Positions 37,271 through 46,229 of a DNA stretch of 47,609 nucleotides are shown here, piece by piece. This DNA is from Deltaproteobacteria bacterium. GTDB taxonomy: Bacteria > Desulfobacterota > Desulfobaccia > Desulfobaccales > 0-14-0-80-60-11. A model generated the notes under the pieces. It saw only the letters and a program-made list of their open reading frames with translations, made no database searches and was not told the origin of the DNA. Made by a program: the position numbers and the translations under genes. Location: contig VGSJ01000013.1 of the NCBI GenBank assembly GCA_016875015.1, positions 1 through 47,609 of the forward strand, written 5' to 3'. Each line of letters opens with the position of its first letter. Position 1 is the stretch's first letter.

Positions 37271-38837
37271 AAACCTGCCTCGGATCCATGGCGGGACGCC
37301 ATTTCGGTCTGGTCATGGCCGCCAACACCAGGTCCCCCATGATCCAGATAATCAGGGCGGAAAATATGGAGTTGAAAAAAATCAGCCGGGGCTCACCCCA
37401 TCCTTGCAAAAGGGCCAGCACCGGCAGGCTCACGTGCAGGAAAATGAAGCCCAAATGGAGCGCCAGATGCCACCATGATCCCTGAGAAGCGAAGGGCTGA
37501 AGATTGTTGACCCGGTAAACGGGTTTGCGACCCGGAGGATAAAGCAGGGCCGCAAGGATGGCCACGGCGTGCACCGGAAACAGGCTGCAGAGCGTTTTGA
37601 ACTGCCGGAGAGGCTCGTTGCCGAAAAAGAGATAACGGAACATCAAGATGGTGGCCAAAAGATAGGCGCCCCGGAGGGCCCCGTAGGTCAGTTCATCACC
37701 CAGGACGCAGGATTGACCGCGCCAATAAACCAGGAGCGGGGCGGTGTAAAACACGGGGAATGCCAGGCCACTGGTCAGATAACTCATCATAATGATGAGA
37801 AAATGAATCTTCTGGGTCCAGGAGAGACCTGATTTGAACAGGGGGTTATCCCAAAAAAAGAGGCGCATGGTATCCAGGCACCACTGAAAGCGCTGGCGAT
37901 AGACCCCGGCCAGGGTCGCGGGGGCCAGGCCCCGGGACAGGGCGTGGGGATAGTAAATTCCCCGCCAGCCCCGGCTGGCCAATTCATAAGACGAAGTGAA
38001 ATCTTCCAGCAGATTCCAGGAGGCGAATCCCCCCATCTCCTCAAGAGCCTGGCGGCGGTACACCACCCCGGAACCACAGGAGACCACGGCATTGGCCCGA
38101 TTATTATTCAACTGGATGGTCTCGTAAAACACCTTATCGCTGTTGTAGAACGGATCACCTTCCGGCAAGAAAAAGTCTTGCTTGCTCTGGACATAGCCCA
38201 CCTGCGGCTGGAGGAAAAAACTTGCCAGCCGGTTCAGGATTTCCGGCGCCGGCACCTGGTCAGCGTCCAACACCAGGATCAATTTCCCGCGGCTGCGGCT
38301 TAAACCGAAATTGAGGTTACCGCTCTTGGAATCGGCCCGCGGCAAACCTGCCTTCGGCCGCGAGAGGTAATGAAATCCCAAGGATTGGGCCAAGGCCGCC
38401 ACTGCCTGGGACTCGCCATCGTCCAGGACATAGACCTCCAGGGGATGGTAGGCAATCCGCCGGACGGCTTTGAGAGTGGTCGTGATGATTGCCAAAGGTT
38501 CGCCGCAGCACGGCACAAAGACGTCCACGGAGAGACGGGTCTTGGACTCCAGGTTTCCCGGGAGAGGGCTCAGGAGACGCCAGGCACTGTAGCTTAAGAG
38601 GCAGAGGAGAAGGTAGGACAGGATTTCGGCGACGAAGAAAAAGATATCCGGCGATCCTCGGCTGGCGAGCACCAGCCGGCCCAGCCAGATCAGGTAGGCC
38701 AGCCCTAACGTCAAGGCCATCAGGGAAAAAATCTGGGCCTCGCGGCGGCGCGCCGGTTCCGTCGGGCCGCTGACAGGCTCAACCACTACGAGGCGCGGCG
38801 CCGCCGCTCCCCAAAGCAAACGGGGATTCTTACGCAT
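37263..38837 (-). CDS. Processive family 2 glycosyltransferase (BcsA-like, no PilZ domain)
   Basis: 524 aa; VYVLDDGES, LVLDADQVPAPEI, LEDFTSSYELASRGWRGIYYP (TED-like), YRQRFQWCLD (QxxRW variant), multiple TM helices. Confidence 0.88.
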   Translation of the reverse strand: MRKNPRLLWGAAAPRLVVVEPVSGPTEPARRREAQIFSLMALTLGLAYLIWLGRLVLASRGSPDIFFFVAEILSYLLLCLLSYSAWRLLSPLPGNLESKTRLSVDVFVPCCGEPLAIITTTLKAVRRIAYHPLEVYVLDDGESQAVAALAQSLGFHYLSRPKAGLPRADSKSGNLNFGLSRSRGKLILVLDADQVPAPEILNRLASFFLQPQVGYVQSKQDFFLPEGDPFYNSDKVFYETIQLNNNRANAVVSCGSGVVYRRQALEEMGGFASWNLLEDFTSSYELASRGWRGIYYPHALSRGLAPATLAGVYRQRFQWCLDTMRLFFWDNPLFKSGLSWTQKIHFLIIMMSYLTSGLAFPVFYTAPLLVYWRGQSCVLGDELTYGALRGAYLLATILMFRYLFFGNEPLRQFKTLCSLFPVHAVAILAALLYPPGRKPVYRVNNLQPFASQGSWWHLALHLGFIFLHVSLPVLALLQGWGEPRLIFFNSIFSALIIWIMGDLVLAAMTRPKWRPAMDPRQVYG

Positions 38838-38851
38838 TGTAAGAATCCCCG
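38821..38851 (-). promoter_or_regulatory. Perfect 13-bp hairpin with the GT2 start codon in its loop
   Basis: Minus strand CGGGGATTCTTAC-AATGC-GTAAGAATCCCCG; ATG at 38837-38835 is in the 5-nt loop. Confidence 0.85.
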
Positions 38852-38852
38852 C

Positions 38853-38903
38853 TTACCCGTGCCGGATTGTGACCGTAAAGTTACAACAGCCAAGGTGTGT
38901 CAT
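38853..38903 (-). CDS. Putative leader peptide uORF, MTHLGCCNFTVTIRHG
   Basis: AAGGAGG Shine-Dalgarno 8 nt upstream of ATG; 16 sense codons then TAA, 1 nt before the start-codon hairpin. Confidence 0.5.
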   Translation of the reverse strand: MTHLGCCNFTVTIRHG

Positions 38904-38904
38904 G

Positions 38905-38967
38905 AACATTCCCTCCTTGGAATGTTGAGCCGTAGCTGGCAAAATAGCCCGGCAAGACTTTTTTGCC
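38905..38967 (-). promoter_or_regulatory. Structured leader upstream of GT2 (SD-loop hairpin and alternative upstream stems)
   Basis: AACATTCC-AAGGAG-GGAATGTT (38905-38926) and GGCAAAA...TTTTGCC (38938-38967) with the competing TTGCC at 38951-38955. Confidence 0.45.
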
Positions 38968-39222
38968 AATGGTGCTGTCGTTACCCCTATTTTAAATAAT
39001 TGTCAATATAATAATTACTTATTTAGAAGTTTTTTAATCAACCGTTAAACTACTTTATATTTGATCTCGGTTGCCAGGGCCGGCTCACCCAAAAATCCCT
39101 TAGACCCAAACGATCTGAGAAAAATTCCCGGGCCCTGAATTTTACGGCAACCGACGTCACCCCTGAAAAGTAAGGATAGATTGGTCAATTGGGCGAACCC
39201 CTCTTTGCCGTCCCTCGTCCCC

Positions 39223-40011
39223 TTAAATCGCCCCTCTTAGCCAGGCCCAGGCCAGACCCAGGTACTCATGCACCGCGGCATTCACCTCCTCCAAAGATGA
39301 GGTCCTGGGGAAAAACCTGCCTGAGGAAAACCTCTGGGCTTCCGGGGCCCGAAAATCGGCGGGCGCCGGGATGGGCTGCAGGCCGCACTTTTTGAACAAG
39401 GCCATGGACCGCGGCATATGGGCGGCGGAGGTGACCAGGATAAATCTTTCCCTGCCGAGCATTTTGGCAATAAGTTCGGCTTGATCCGCCGTGTCCCGGG
39501 AGTCTGGCTCCAACCTGACATCCTGAGGCCTTACCCCCAGGAGCACGGCAATCCGGGCCATCACTTCGGCCTCCGGCACGGGGTCGAAGCCTCTTCCGCC
39601 GGATAACAGCAGCTTGCTTCCCGGGATGGTTTTGTACAGCCGCACCCCTTCGACCACGCGCCCCAGGGCGGCTGGACTGATTTGACTGTTAGCCGGGAGG
39701 CTGGGGTCCGACCGGTGACCGCCCCCCAGCACCACAATCCATTTGGGAGAGGTCCCGCTTTTTTCCCCCTCCCAGGAAATCTTTTCGGGATGCAAGAGAG
39801 CCGGATAGCGTTGTTCCAGGGGAACCAGTAACTTGGTGGAGATGAAGGGCATACTCAACAGCAGCAGGAGCCCGGTCCCCAGGGTCGCCAACACCCTGCC
39901 CAGGCGCTGCCTCCGGGTGGCCCAGAGGCAAAATAGCCCCAGGATCAAGATCCCCAGGCAGAGAGCGACCGGGTAAAAGAATGACGCCACAATTTTTTTC
40001 ACGACGAACAT
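39223..40011 (-). CDS. YdcF/SanA family (DUF218) membrane protein
   Basis: WIVVLGGGHRSDP, LLLSGGRGFDPVPEAEVMARIAVLLGV, SRDTADQAELIAKMLG, LVTSAAHMPRSMALFKKCGL. Confidence 0.9.
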   Translation of the reverse strand: MFVVKKIVASFFYPVALCLGILILGLFCLWATRRQRLGRVLATLGTGLLLLLSMPFISTKLLVPLEQRYPALLHPEKISWEGEKSGTSPKWIVVLGGGHRSDPSLPANSQISPAALGRVVEGVRLYKTIPGSKLLLSGGRGFDPVPEAEVMARIAVLLGVRPQDVRLEPDSRDTADQAELIAKMLGRERFILVTSAAHMPRSMALFKKCGLQPIPAPADFRAPEAQRFSSGRFFPRTSSLEEVNAAVHEYLGLAWAWLRGAI

Positions 40012-40146
40012 GGTCGGACCGCCTCATCCGGAGTTGCCCCGGAGGAACTCGCGGCACAGTTAAACAGGGGGCCTTAACCGGCAGGTCCCCCGCGCCTCGG
40101 GGGGGCGGATAAAGGACGGGACCGACCGCCGTGAGGCCGCCGGGGA

Positions 40147-41010
40147 CTAGGCGATCAGATTCCTGGCCGCGAGGAGAGGCCGGGGATCCACCAGGTGGCG
40201 GGTAAACCAGCCCTCGTAATCCTCCGCTCCCAGAGCCAGGGCCAATATTTCGGAAAAGTGAAAGATGGGTAACCGGGGCTCCAAGGTGCAGCGGATTTCC
40301 AGGTTGAGCTGGCACATGGCGCAGGAGGTCACCAGGCACTCCGCGCCCTCGGCTACGGCGCTCGCCATAATCTCGTTCACCAGGGGGGTGACCACGTCGG
40401 CCCGGGCGGCGCTCAAAAAACTGCCGCAGCAGCGGTGGGTGAGGGCCCGGGTGAGGGGGACGCCCCCCAGCATGGTCAGGACATGGCCCAGCTCCCCCTG
40501 ATAATAGGTCCCCTGACGCAACGCCGGGGGCCGGAATACGGTGCAGCCGTAATAAGGCACGAACTTCAAGCCGTTCAGGTTTCGGACCAGGCCCTGCTTC
40601 AGGCGCGCCGGCCCCAGGCGCACCAGAACTTCCAAAAAGTGGATGATTGAAAGGTCCGGGGAGATGGGCCGGCCCCAGCGGCGTTCCTGGGCCCGGAGGG
40701 TTTCCGGCTCTCGCACTAGGCGCTGATGGGCTTCCCGCAGGTGGTAGAGGCAGCGGGGGCACATGGCCATAAGGGGGCGGTGCGGGGGGGCCAGGGACAG
40801 GTTCCGCACCGCCAGGGAGAAGGCGATCTCCTTATCCAGGATGTTGACGGAAGAGGAGCCGCAGCAATTCCAGTCCTCCAGTTCGATGAGGTTGAGGCCC
40901 AGAATCCCGGCGGCCTCCATCAGGGAGATATTGCTCTCCCGGGCCGAACTCTCCAGGGAACAGCCGGGAAAGTACGACAGGTCCGTCAGGTGGTGGCCGC
41001 TGCCGGGCAT
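40147..41010 (-). CDS. Heterodisulfide reductase subunit B-like protein (two CCG domains)
   Basis: YFPGCSLE...NCCGSSS...CPRC and YYGCTVF...RCCGSF...CAMCQ. Confidence 0.9.
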   Translation of the reverse strand: MPGSGHHLTDLSYFPGCSLESSARESNISLMEAAGILGLNLIELEDWNCCGSSSVNILDKEIAFSLAVRNLSLAPPHRPLMAMCPRCLYHLREAHQRLVREPETLRAQERRWGRPISPDLSIIHFLEVLVRLGPARLKQGLVRNLNGLKFVPYYGCTVFRPPALRQGTYYQGELGHVLTMLGGVPLTRALTHRCCGSFLSAARADVVTPLVNEIMASAVAEGAECLVTSCAMCQLNLEIRCTLEPRLPIFHFSEILALALGAEDYEGWFTRHLVDPRPLLAARNLIA

Positions 41011-41012
41011 GG

Positions 41013-41603
41013 CTATCTCTTCCAGTCAGGGATGAACAGACGGGTGATTTCGTCAATGGCCTTGACCCGGGAGGCCGTAAGGTCCATCTTGCGTTTGGCC
41101 AACATTCTCAGGCCCACGTCCAGGTCGGCGAACCACTGCCGGACCCGGACCTTGTAGCGCAGCATGATCCCCAGCTTGTGGGTCCGGCCGTATTGATTGA
41201 TGGAATGAAGGACCTCCCGGTGAAAATCCAGGATGTTGGACTCGGCGATCACCACCCCCTCCTCCAGGGCCAGGTGCCGTAAGGTGCCCATGACCGCGGC
41301 GATGTCAATGGCCATGGGACACTGCACGGAACAGGTGTGGCAGCCCACGCAGATCCAGATGGCATGCGACTCCAGGGCCTGCCGGCGCAAGCCGTACTGC
41401 ACCAGGCGAATGATCCCGTTGGGCGGGTAGTCCATGCCCCGGATGAAAGGGCAGCCGTTGCCGCAGGATCGGCAGTGGTAGCACCGGCTCAGGTCGGTGC
41501 CGCTGAGCCGCTTAATATCCCCGGCCAGGAAGCGATCCTGTTCCGCGAGCACGATGCGGTTGGCGGCGTCCCGGGGTTTGAGATCGGGTGCGGCTGGGTT
41601 CAT
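41013..41603 (-). CDS. Heterodisulfide reductase subunit C-like 4Fe-4S dicluster protein
   Basis: CYHCRSCGNGCP and CVGCHTCSVQCP; start placed at ATG 41603 (MNPAAPDLKPRD). Confidence 0.9.
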   Translation of the reverse strand: MNPAAPDLKPRDAANRIVLAEQDRFLAGDIKRLSGTDLSRCYHCRSCGNGCPFIRGMDYPPNGIIRLVQYGLRRQALESHAIWICVGCHTCSVQCPMAIDIAAVMGTLRHLALEEGVVIAESNILDFHREVLHSINQYGRTHKLGIMLRYKVRVRQWFADLDVGLRMLAKRKMDLTASRVKAIDEITRLFIPDWKR

Positions 41604-41698
41604 ATCCTGGCCATGGCCTTTTGGGGATTTCGTCGATTCGATTCTAATCTTTATAGACCATCGTTTGATGTAGATCAAGGCATAGCGATTATGGGTGG

Positions 41699-42460
41699 TT
41701 ATCCCCACTTCAGGGTCTGTAAATCATCCAGACTGCGGTAATCAGTGAGGTCGTGGTGGATGGGGGTGACGGAGACATAGCCCTGGGCCAGGGCTCCGTA
41801 GTCCGTGTCCGGGTCCGTCGCCGGGCGGGCGTTGATTTCCGCCAGCCAGTAGTAGACGTGCCGCCGGGGGTCTACCCGGCGTTCGAAGTGCTCCACCAGG
41901 GGCCCGGTGTCCTGGCGGGTAACCCTGACCCCCTTGACCTCGGCCCGGGGCAGGTTCGGCAGGTTGACGTTGAGACAGACCCCATGGTTCCAGGCGGCCC
42001 AGCCCCGGACCTGCTCCAGCACCTCTCGGGCCAGGCGGGCGGCGGCGGCAAAATCGGCGTCCTTGTCATAGGAGTCCAGGGAGAAGGCCACGGCCTTCAC
42101 CCCCAGGATGGCGGCCTCGGTGGCCGCGGACACGGTGCCGGAGTACAGGACGTTGATGCCCACGTTGGGGCCCAGGTTGATGCCCGAAACCACCAGGTCC
42201 GGCCGGCTGGGGAGCAGTTCCGCCATGGCTATTTTAACGCAGTCGGCGGGGAAGCCTCTCACCGCAAAGCCTTCGACGCCGCCGTTGAGGGACACTTCTT
42301 TCACCCGCAACGGGGTCATCAGGGTAATGGCGTGTCCCACGGCGCTCTGCTCGCTCTCCGGGGCCACCACCACCACGTCGCCCAGATGCTTGAGTTCCCG
42401 GTAAAGGGCCGCCAGCCCCGGGGCGTAAATACCGTCGTCATTGGTCAGCAATATGTTCAA
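41699..42460 (-). CDS. surE: 5'/3'-nucleotidase SurE
   Basis: MNILLTNDDGIYAPGLAALYREL, VVSGINLGPNVGINVLYSGTVSAATEAAI. Confidence 0.97.
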   Translation of the reverse strand: MNILLTNDDGIYAPGLAALYRELKHLGDVVVVAPESEQSAVGHAITLMTPLRVKEVSLNGGVEGFAVRGFPADCVKIAMAELLPSRPDLVVSGINLGPNVGINVLYSGTVSAATEAAILGVKAVAFSLDSYDKDADFAAAARLAREVLEQVRGWAAWNHGVCLNVNLPNLPRAEVKGVRVTRQDTGPLVEHFERRVDPRRHVYYWLAEINARPATDPDTDYGALAQGYVSVTPIHHDLTDYRSLDDLQTLKWG

Positions 42461-42613
42461 AGGGGGTTTCTCCTTACTTTTCCCGACTTACTGGCGCGGT
42501 GCAAAACCCCAAGGGGGCATCTGTTCGGATGGCGGCCAGAGACGGCCGCCCCACCGTGTAATTCCAGCGGTGGGACGGGCCTCCGTGCCCGCCTCTAGTG
42601 CGTGAACCTCGAT

Positions 42614-43999
42614 TCACGGCTTGCCGCCCTTACCGCTCTCGCCCTTCTCCCCGGACGGCCCGGCTGGTTCGGCAGACGCCGTCAGCCGGCGCATTTCTTC
42701 CTGCCACTGGCGGAATAGCGCCTGGGGTATGAGGGCCAACACGGTTTTGTCTCCCGCCCGGCTGAGGATCTTGAGGGCGCCTTGCCCTACGACTCCCACC
42801 TCCGAAAGGTGCAGGAGGGGTTTCCCCTCCTGGTCCAGGAGTTCCAGGACAAAGGCCGGGGGACCCTTCGGGGCGCCGCCCGGGGGCAGGATCTGGTCGC
42901 TTTCCAGCTTCTGGAAATTCCACAGGGCCAGCTCCAGCCGCGCCGCGGGCTGCTGCGTGGCCTTCTGGTCCGGCCCGGTGATCTTCCAGGCATCCTGGTC
43001 TTTCCGGGCGGTCCAGGTCTTGCCCGGGGGGCCCCAAACGACCTGGTGGACGGCGGGAATGGCCCCGGACCACAGGCGGCGGTCTTCTAAAGACGCCAGG
43101 GTCTTGGCGACCTCGTCGGCCAAGGCTGCATCCGCCAGTACCACGGGCCCTCCCGTCCCCAGGCGGGCGTAAACCGCATCGTCTTTTTTGGCCCCCAACC
43201 AGAGGGTCTGGTCCCCGGCCGGCGTCGCCACCGTGATTTCGGTCTGGCGGTCCGGAACCAGGTCCAGGGCCGCTAAATTCTTGGGGGGGGGCTCCAGAAA
43301 GTTCCTGGCCCGGGCAATATGGAGGTCCCGCAAAAGTTTTTCCGCCCGGTCGCCCCTTACCCGGAAGTCCGGGCGTCCCACCCAGCTCCAGGTCTGGGGG
43401 CCGGCCTTCTCCAGGGCCACTGCGGTTGTGCGGCTCTTTACCCTGAGGCCCTTGACTTCGCCAATGATAAACGCCAGCAGGGTCTTGTCCCTGAGGGCCA
43501 GGAGCTGGCGGTCCAGGGAATCTTTGCTTCCCGTGCTGATCGTGAGCAGGCGGGGGTCCTGGTCCCTGAGGACGTAATAATTCTGGTCTCCCGGAACCTT
43601 GGCGCCGACGGCCAGTTGGTGCGGCTGCCCCTGGGCCGTGAATTTCACCACCAGGGCGGGTTTATCCAGCCCGAAGGGCTTGAGGTCCTTTTCCTCCCCC
43701 AGATCCCGCTCCTTCTGGAGCCGGGCCAGGGTGGTAAGCATGGAGTCCACGATGGTCTGGTCGGCCCTGGCGTTCAGGGGGGCGGTGAGGCGCCAGACCT
43801 GGTCTTTTTTGACCAGGCGCACTTCGTCTTTACCCCGGACCAGGCTCAGGTCGCTGAGGTCGGCTTCTTTGAGGTGGAAGACTTTTTTAGCCTGTTCGTC
43901 CCGGGCGACCTGTTGCTCCTGGCGCCACCGGAGGCCGGCGTAGGCCCCCGCCAGGATCAGGAAAATCACCAGATAAGGGATCAGCCGCCGGGGAGTCAT
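42614..43999 (-). CDS. DUF4340 domain-containing protein
   Basis: 461 aa; N-terminal TM, KVFHLKEADLSDLSLVRGKDEVRLVKKDQVWRLTAPLNARADQTIVDSMLTTLARLQ; end of Gld-type ABC operon. Confidence 0.85.
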   Translation of the reverse strand: MTPRRLIPYLVIFLILAGAYAGLRWRQEQQVARDEQAKKVFHLKEADLSDLSLVRGKDEVRLVKKDQVWRLTAPLNARADQTIVDSMLTTLARLQKERDLGEEKDLKPFGLDKPALVVKFTAQGQPHQLAVGAKVPGDQNYYVLRDQDPRLLTISTGSKDSLDRQLLALRDKTLLAFIIGEVKGLRVKSRTTAVALEKAGPQTWSWVGRPDFRVRGDRAEKLLRDLHIARARNFLEPPPKNLAALDLVPDRQTEITVATPAGDQTLWLGAKKDDAVYARLGTGGPVVLADAALADEVAKTLASLEDRRLWSGAIPAVHQVVWGPPGKTWTARKDQDAWKITGPDQKATQQPAARLELALWNFQKLESDQILPPGGAPKGPPAFVLELLDQEGKPLLHLSEVGVVGQGALKILSRAGDKTVLALIPQALFRQWQEEMRRLTASAEPAGPSGEKGESGKGGKP

Positions 44000-45438
44000 C
44001 GCCGGGCCCGCCGCCGCCGGTAGGCCCAGATGCCAGCCGCCAGCATCACCAGGGGAACCCCCACCAGGCTGACCAGGAACAACGCCCAGATCTGCCCGCT
44101 TTTGAGGGTCAAGAGCTGCGCCTTGCCGGTCCCCCGCACCGTAATCTGCTCCATGGCCCGAGCCAGGAAGTTCGTGGTGTTCAAAAACAGGTCCCCATTG
44201 CCAAAGAGGTTAAAGAAGCTGTTGGCCGCGAAGTCCACATTCCCGAAAACCACCAGATAGGTTTTCGATCCTTCCGGGGGCGCGGGCTGCTTCTCTCCTG
44301 CCTGGCCCGGGCCGCGCTTCGGGGCCGGCTCGCCCTTTATAGGCGTCAGCTTGATTTCGACCTGGGCGGCCATGGTGAAGGGGCCCTTCTTGTCGGTCTT
44401 GGCATCGAAGGCGGCTTTCTCGTCCTTGATCCACTCTTTCCCCAGCTTCTCGTAGCTGGTGGACATGGTGGTGGCCAGGGCCAGCAGGGAGACGTCCGGA
44501 TGGTCCTTTCTCAAGATCAGGGGCCGGGCCATGGGATAAATGGTAACCAGGTTCTTAAAATCCTGGGTGATCTTGGAGGGGCCGTACTGGGACACGATGG
44601 GCATGACCGCGCTGAGCCCCAGGGACTGGCTTACCTGATTGACGTCCAGGATGAGGCCGTTGTCCAGGTCCACGCCGTAGCCCGCCAAAAAGCCCTTCAG
44701 GCCGCCGTCCTCAAAGGCCTCCAGCATGATGAGGAGCCGCCCGCCCTTCTCCAGGAAGGCCTTCAGGGCCTGCACCTCGGTGGATAAGAGCGGCTTTTTG
44801 GGGGCCGCCACGATGACCACCGCGGCATCCTCGGGGACCGCCCCCCGGCTCAGCAGATTGAGGGACTCGACTTCGTAGCCTTCGTTGTCCAGGGCTTTTT
44901 TAGCGACCCCAAACCCGCCGGGCTTAGGATCATCCAAGTCCCGCTCGCCGTGCCCGGCGAGAAAATAGACCTTCTGGCGCTCCTTCTTCAGGACCTTGCG
45001 CAGGGCATTGGTGATGGCGTTTTCGTCGGTCTGGTCGGCCATCTGGCGCCGGCCCTGGTAGTCCAGCAGCACGTTGCCGGCAAAGCGATACCCCGCCTGC
45101 TGGGCCTTGAGGGGCTCCCGCTCGGGGTCCACGAAGCGATAGCTGACCTGGGGGTTGTGGTACACATAGAGCTGCAAGACCTCTTTGGCGCTTTGGCGTT
45201 CCCCGGCGCCTTCGGCTATGAAGACCGTCAGGGCGAGAGGTTTGGTGACCTCTTTGAGCAAGGCCTTGGAGACAGGCGACAAAGACTGGGTCTGCTCGGA
45301 GGTGATGTCCCAGCGCATCGGGCGCCAGGTGGCCAGCAAGGACGCCAGGACCAAAATCCCCAGCACCAGCAGCACCGACGCCGCGGAGCCGGCGCCATAC
45401 ATCACTCGGCGTTTTTGGAATCGATCTCTCCAACTCAC
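43996..45438 (-). CDS. GldG family ABC-type substrate-binding/accessory protein
   Basis: RWDITSEQTQSLSPVSKALLKEVTKPLALTVFI, KVYFLAGHGERDLDDPKPGGFG; C-terminal TM. Confidence 0.87.
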   Translation of the reverse strand: MSWRDRFQKRRVMYGAGSAASVLLVLGILVLASLLATWRPMRWDITSEQTQSLSPVSKALLKEVTKPLALTVFIAEGAGERQSAKEVLQLYVYHNPQVSYRFVDPEREPLKAQQAGYRFAGNVLLDYQGRRQMADQTDENAITNALRKVLKKERQKVYFLAGHGERDLDDPKPGGFGVAKKALDNEGYEVESLNLLSRGAVPEDAAVVIVAAPKKPLLSTEVQALKAFLEKGGRLLIMLEAFEDGGLKGFLAGYGVDLDNGLILDVNQVSQSLGLSAVMPIVSQYGPSKITQDFKNLVTIYPMARPLILRKDHPDVSLLALATTMSTSYEKLGKEWIKDEKAAFDAKTDKKGPFTMAAQVEIKLTPIKGEPAPKRGPGQAGEKQPAPPEGSKTYLVVFGNVDFAANSFFNLFGNGDLFLNTTNFLARAMEQITVRGTGKAQLLTLKSGQIWALFLVSLVGVPLVMLAAGIWAYRRRRARR

Positions 45439-45440
45439 GG

Positions 45441-46229
45441 TTAAGCTCTCCAGCGTCGAGATTCCAACTGCCTCTTGGTGAGAAAGAGGAAGAAGTAGAT
45501 GAAACTCAGGCAGTACACCAGGTCGCGGGTGTCGATCACCCCTTTGGTAAAGTTTTCGTAGTGGTCCAACAGCGACAGGTACTGGAAAACCTTTCCCAGA
45601 TCGCCGGCCCCCAGCTCATTGACCCAGCCGATGATCCAGAAGAGGAGCAGCAGGGCAAAGGCCACCACTCCGGCGACGATCTGGTTTTCGGTGAGGCTGG
45701 AGGCAAACAGCCCCAGGGACAGGCAGGCGGCCCCCAACAGGGCCAGACCCAGGTAGCCGGCGCCCAGGGCGCCCCAATCCAGCCGGGTGATCAGGCCCAA
45801 CCCCAGGGGGTAGCTGGCCGTAAAAGCCAGCAGGATGAGATAAATCAACAAGGCGGCGCCGAACTTGCCCGTGATCACCGCCCAGTCCGTCAACGGGTAG
45901 GTGAACAGCAGCTCCGCAGTCCCGGACCGCCGTTCTTCCGCCAGAAGCCGCATGGTGATGAACGGCACCAGAAACAGCAGGATGATAGCCAGGACCGCAA
46001 ACAGGGGTCGAAAGACCATTTGCAGGGGATTGAGCTGGGCGGCAATCTGGGGGTTGGACGCCTGCTGGGCCGCCTGGAAGCTGATGATGCTGTAGTAAAC
46101 GACGTTGGTGTAGAAAAAATATCCCGCCAGAAGCAGAAAGCAAAACCCCGTGATATAAAAAATCGGAGTGCCGAAATAGATGGTCAATTCTTTCCGCACC
46201 ACCGCCAGCCAACCTCTTATCTGCATCAT
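45441..46229 (-). CDS. ABC-2 type transporter permease (GldF-like)
   Basis: ELTIYFGTPIFYITGFCFLLLAGYFFY, LTMRLLAEERRSGTAELLFTYPLTDW. Confidence 0.9.
   Translation of the reverse strand: MMQIRGWLAVVRKELTIYFGTPIFYITGFCFLLLAGYFFYTNVVYYSIISFQAAQQASNPQIAAQLNPLQMVFRPLFAVLAIILLFLVPFITMRLLAEERRSGTAELLFTYPLTDWAVITGKFGAALLIYLILLAFTASYPLGLGLITRLDWGALGAGYLGLALLGAACLSLGLFASSLTENQIVAGVVAFALLLLFWIIGWVNELGAGDLGKVFQYLSLLDHYENFTKGVIDTRDLVYCLSFIYFFLFLTKRQLESRRWRA

Noticed and set aside
38838-39000. Cyclic di-GMP-I riboswitch upstream of the glycosyltransferase
   Set aside because: Conserved GEMM core not matched by eye; left as an unassigned structured leader until cmsearch is run
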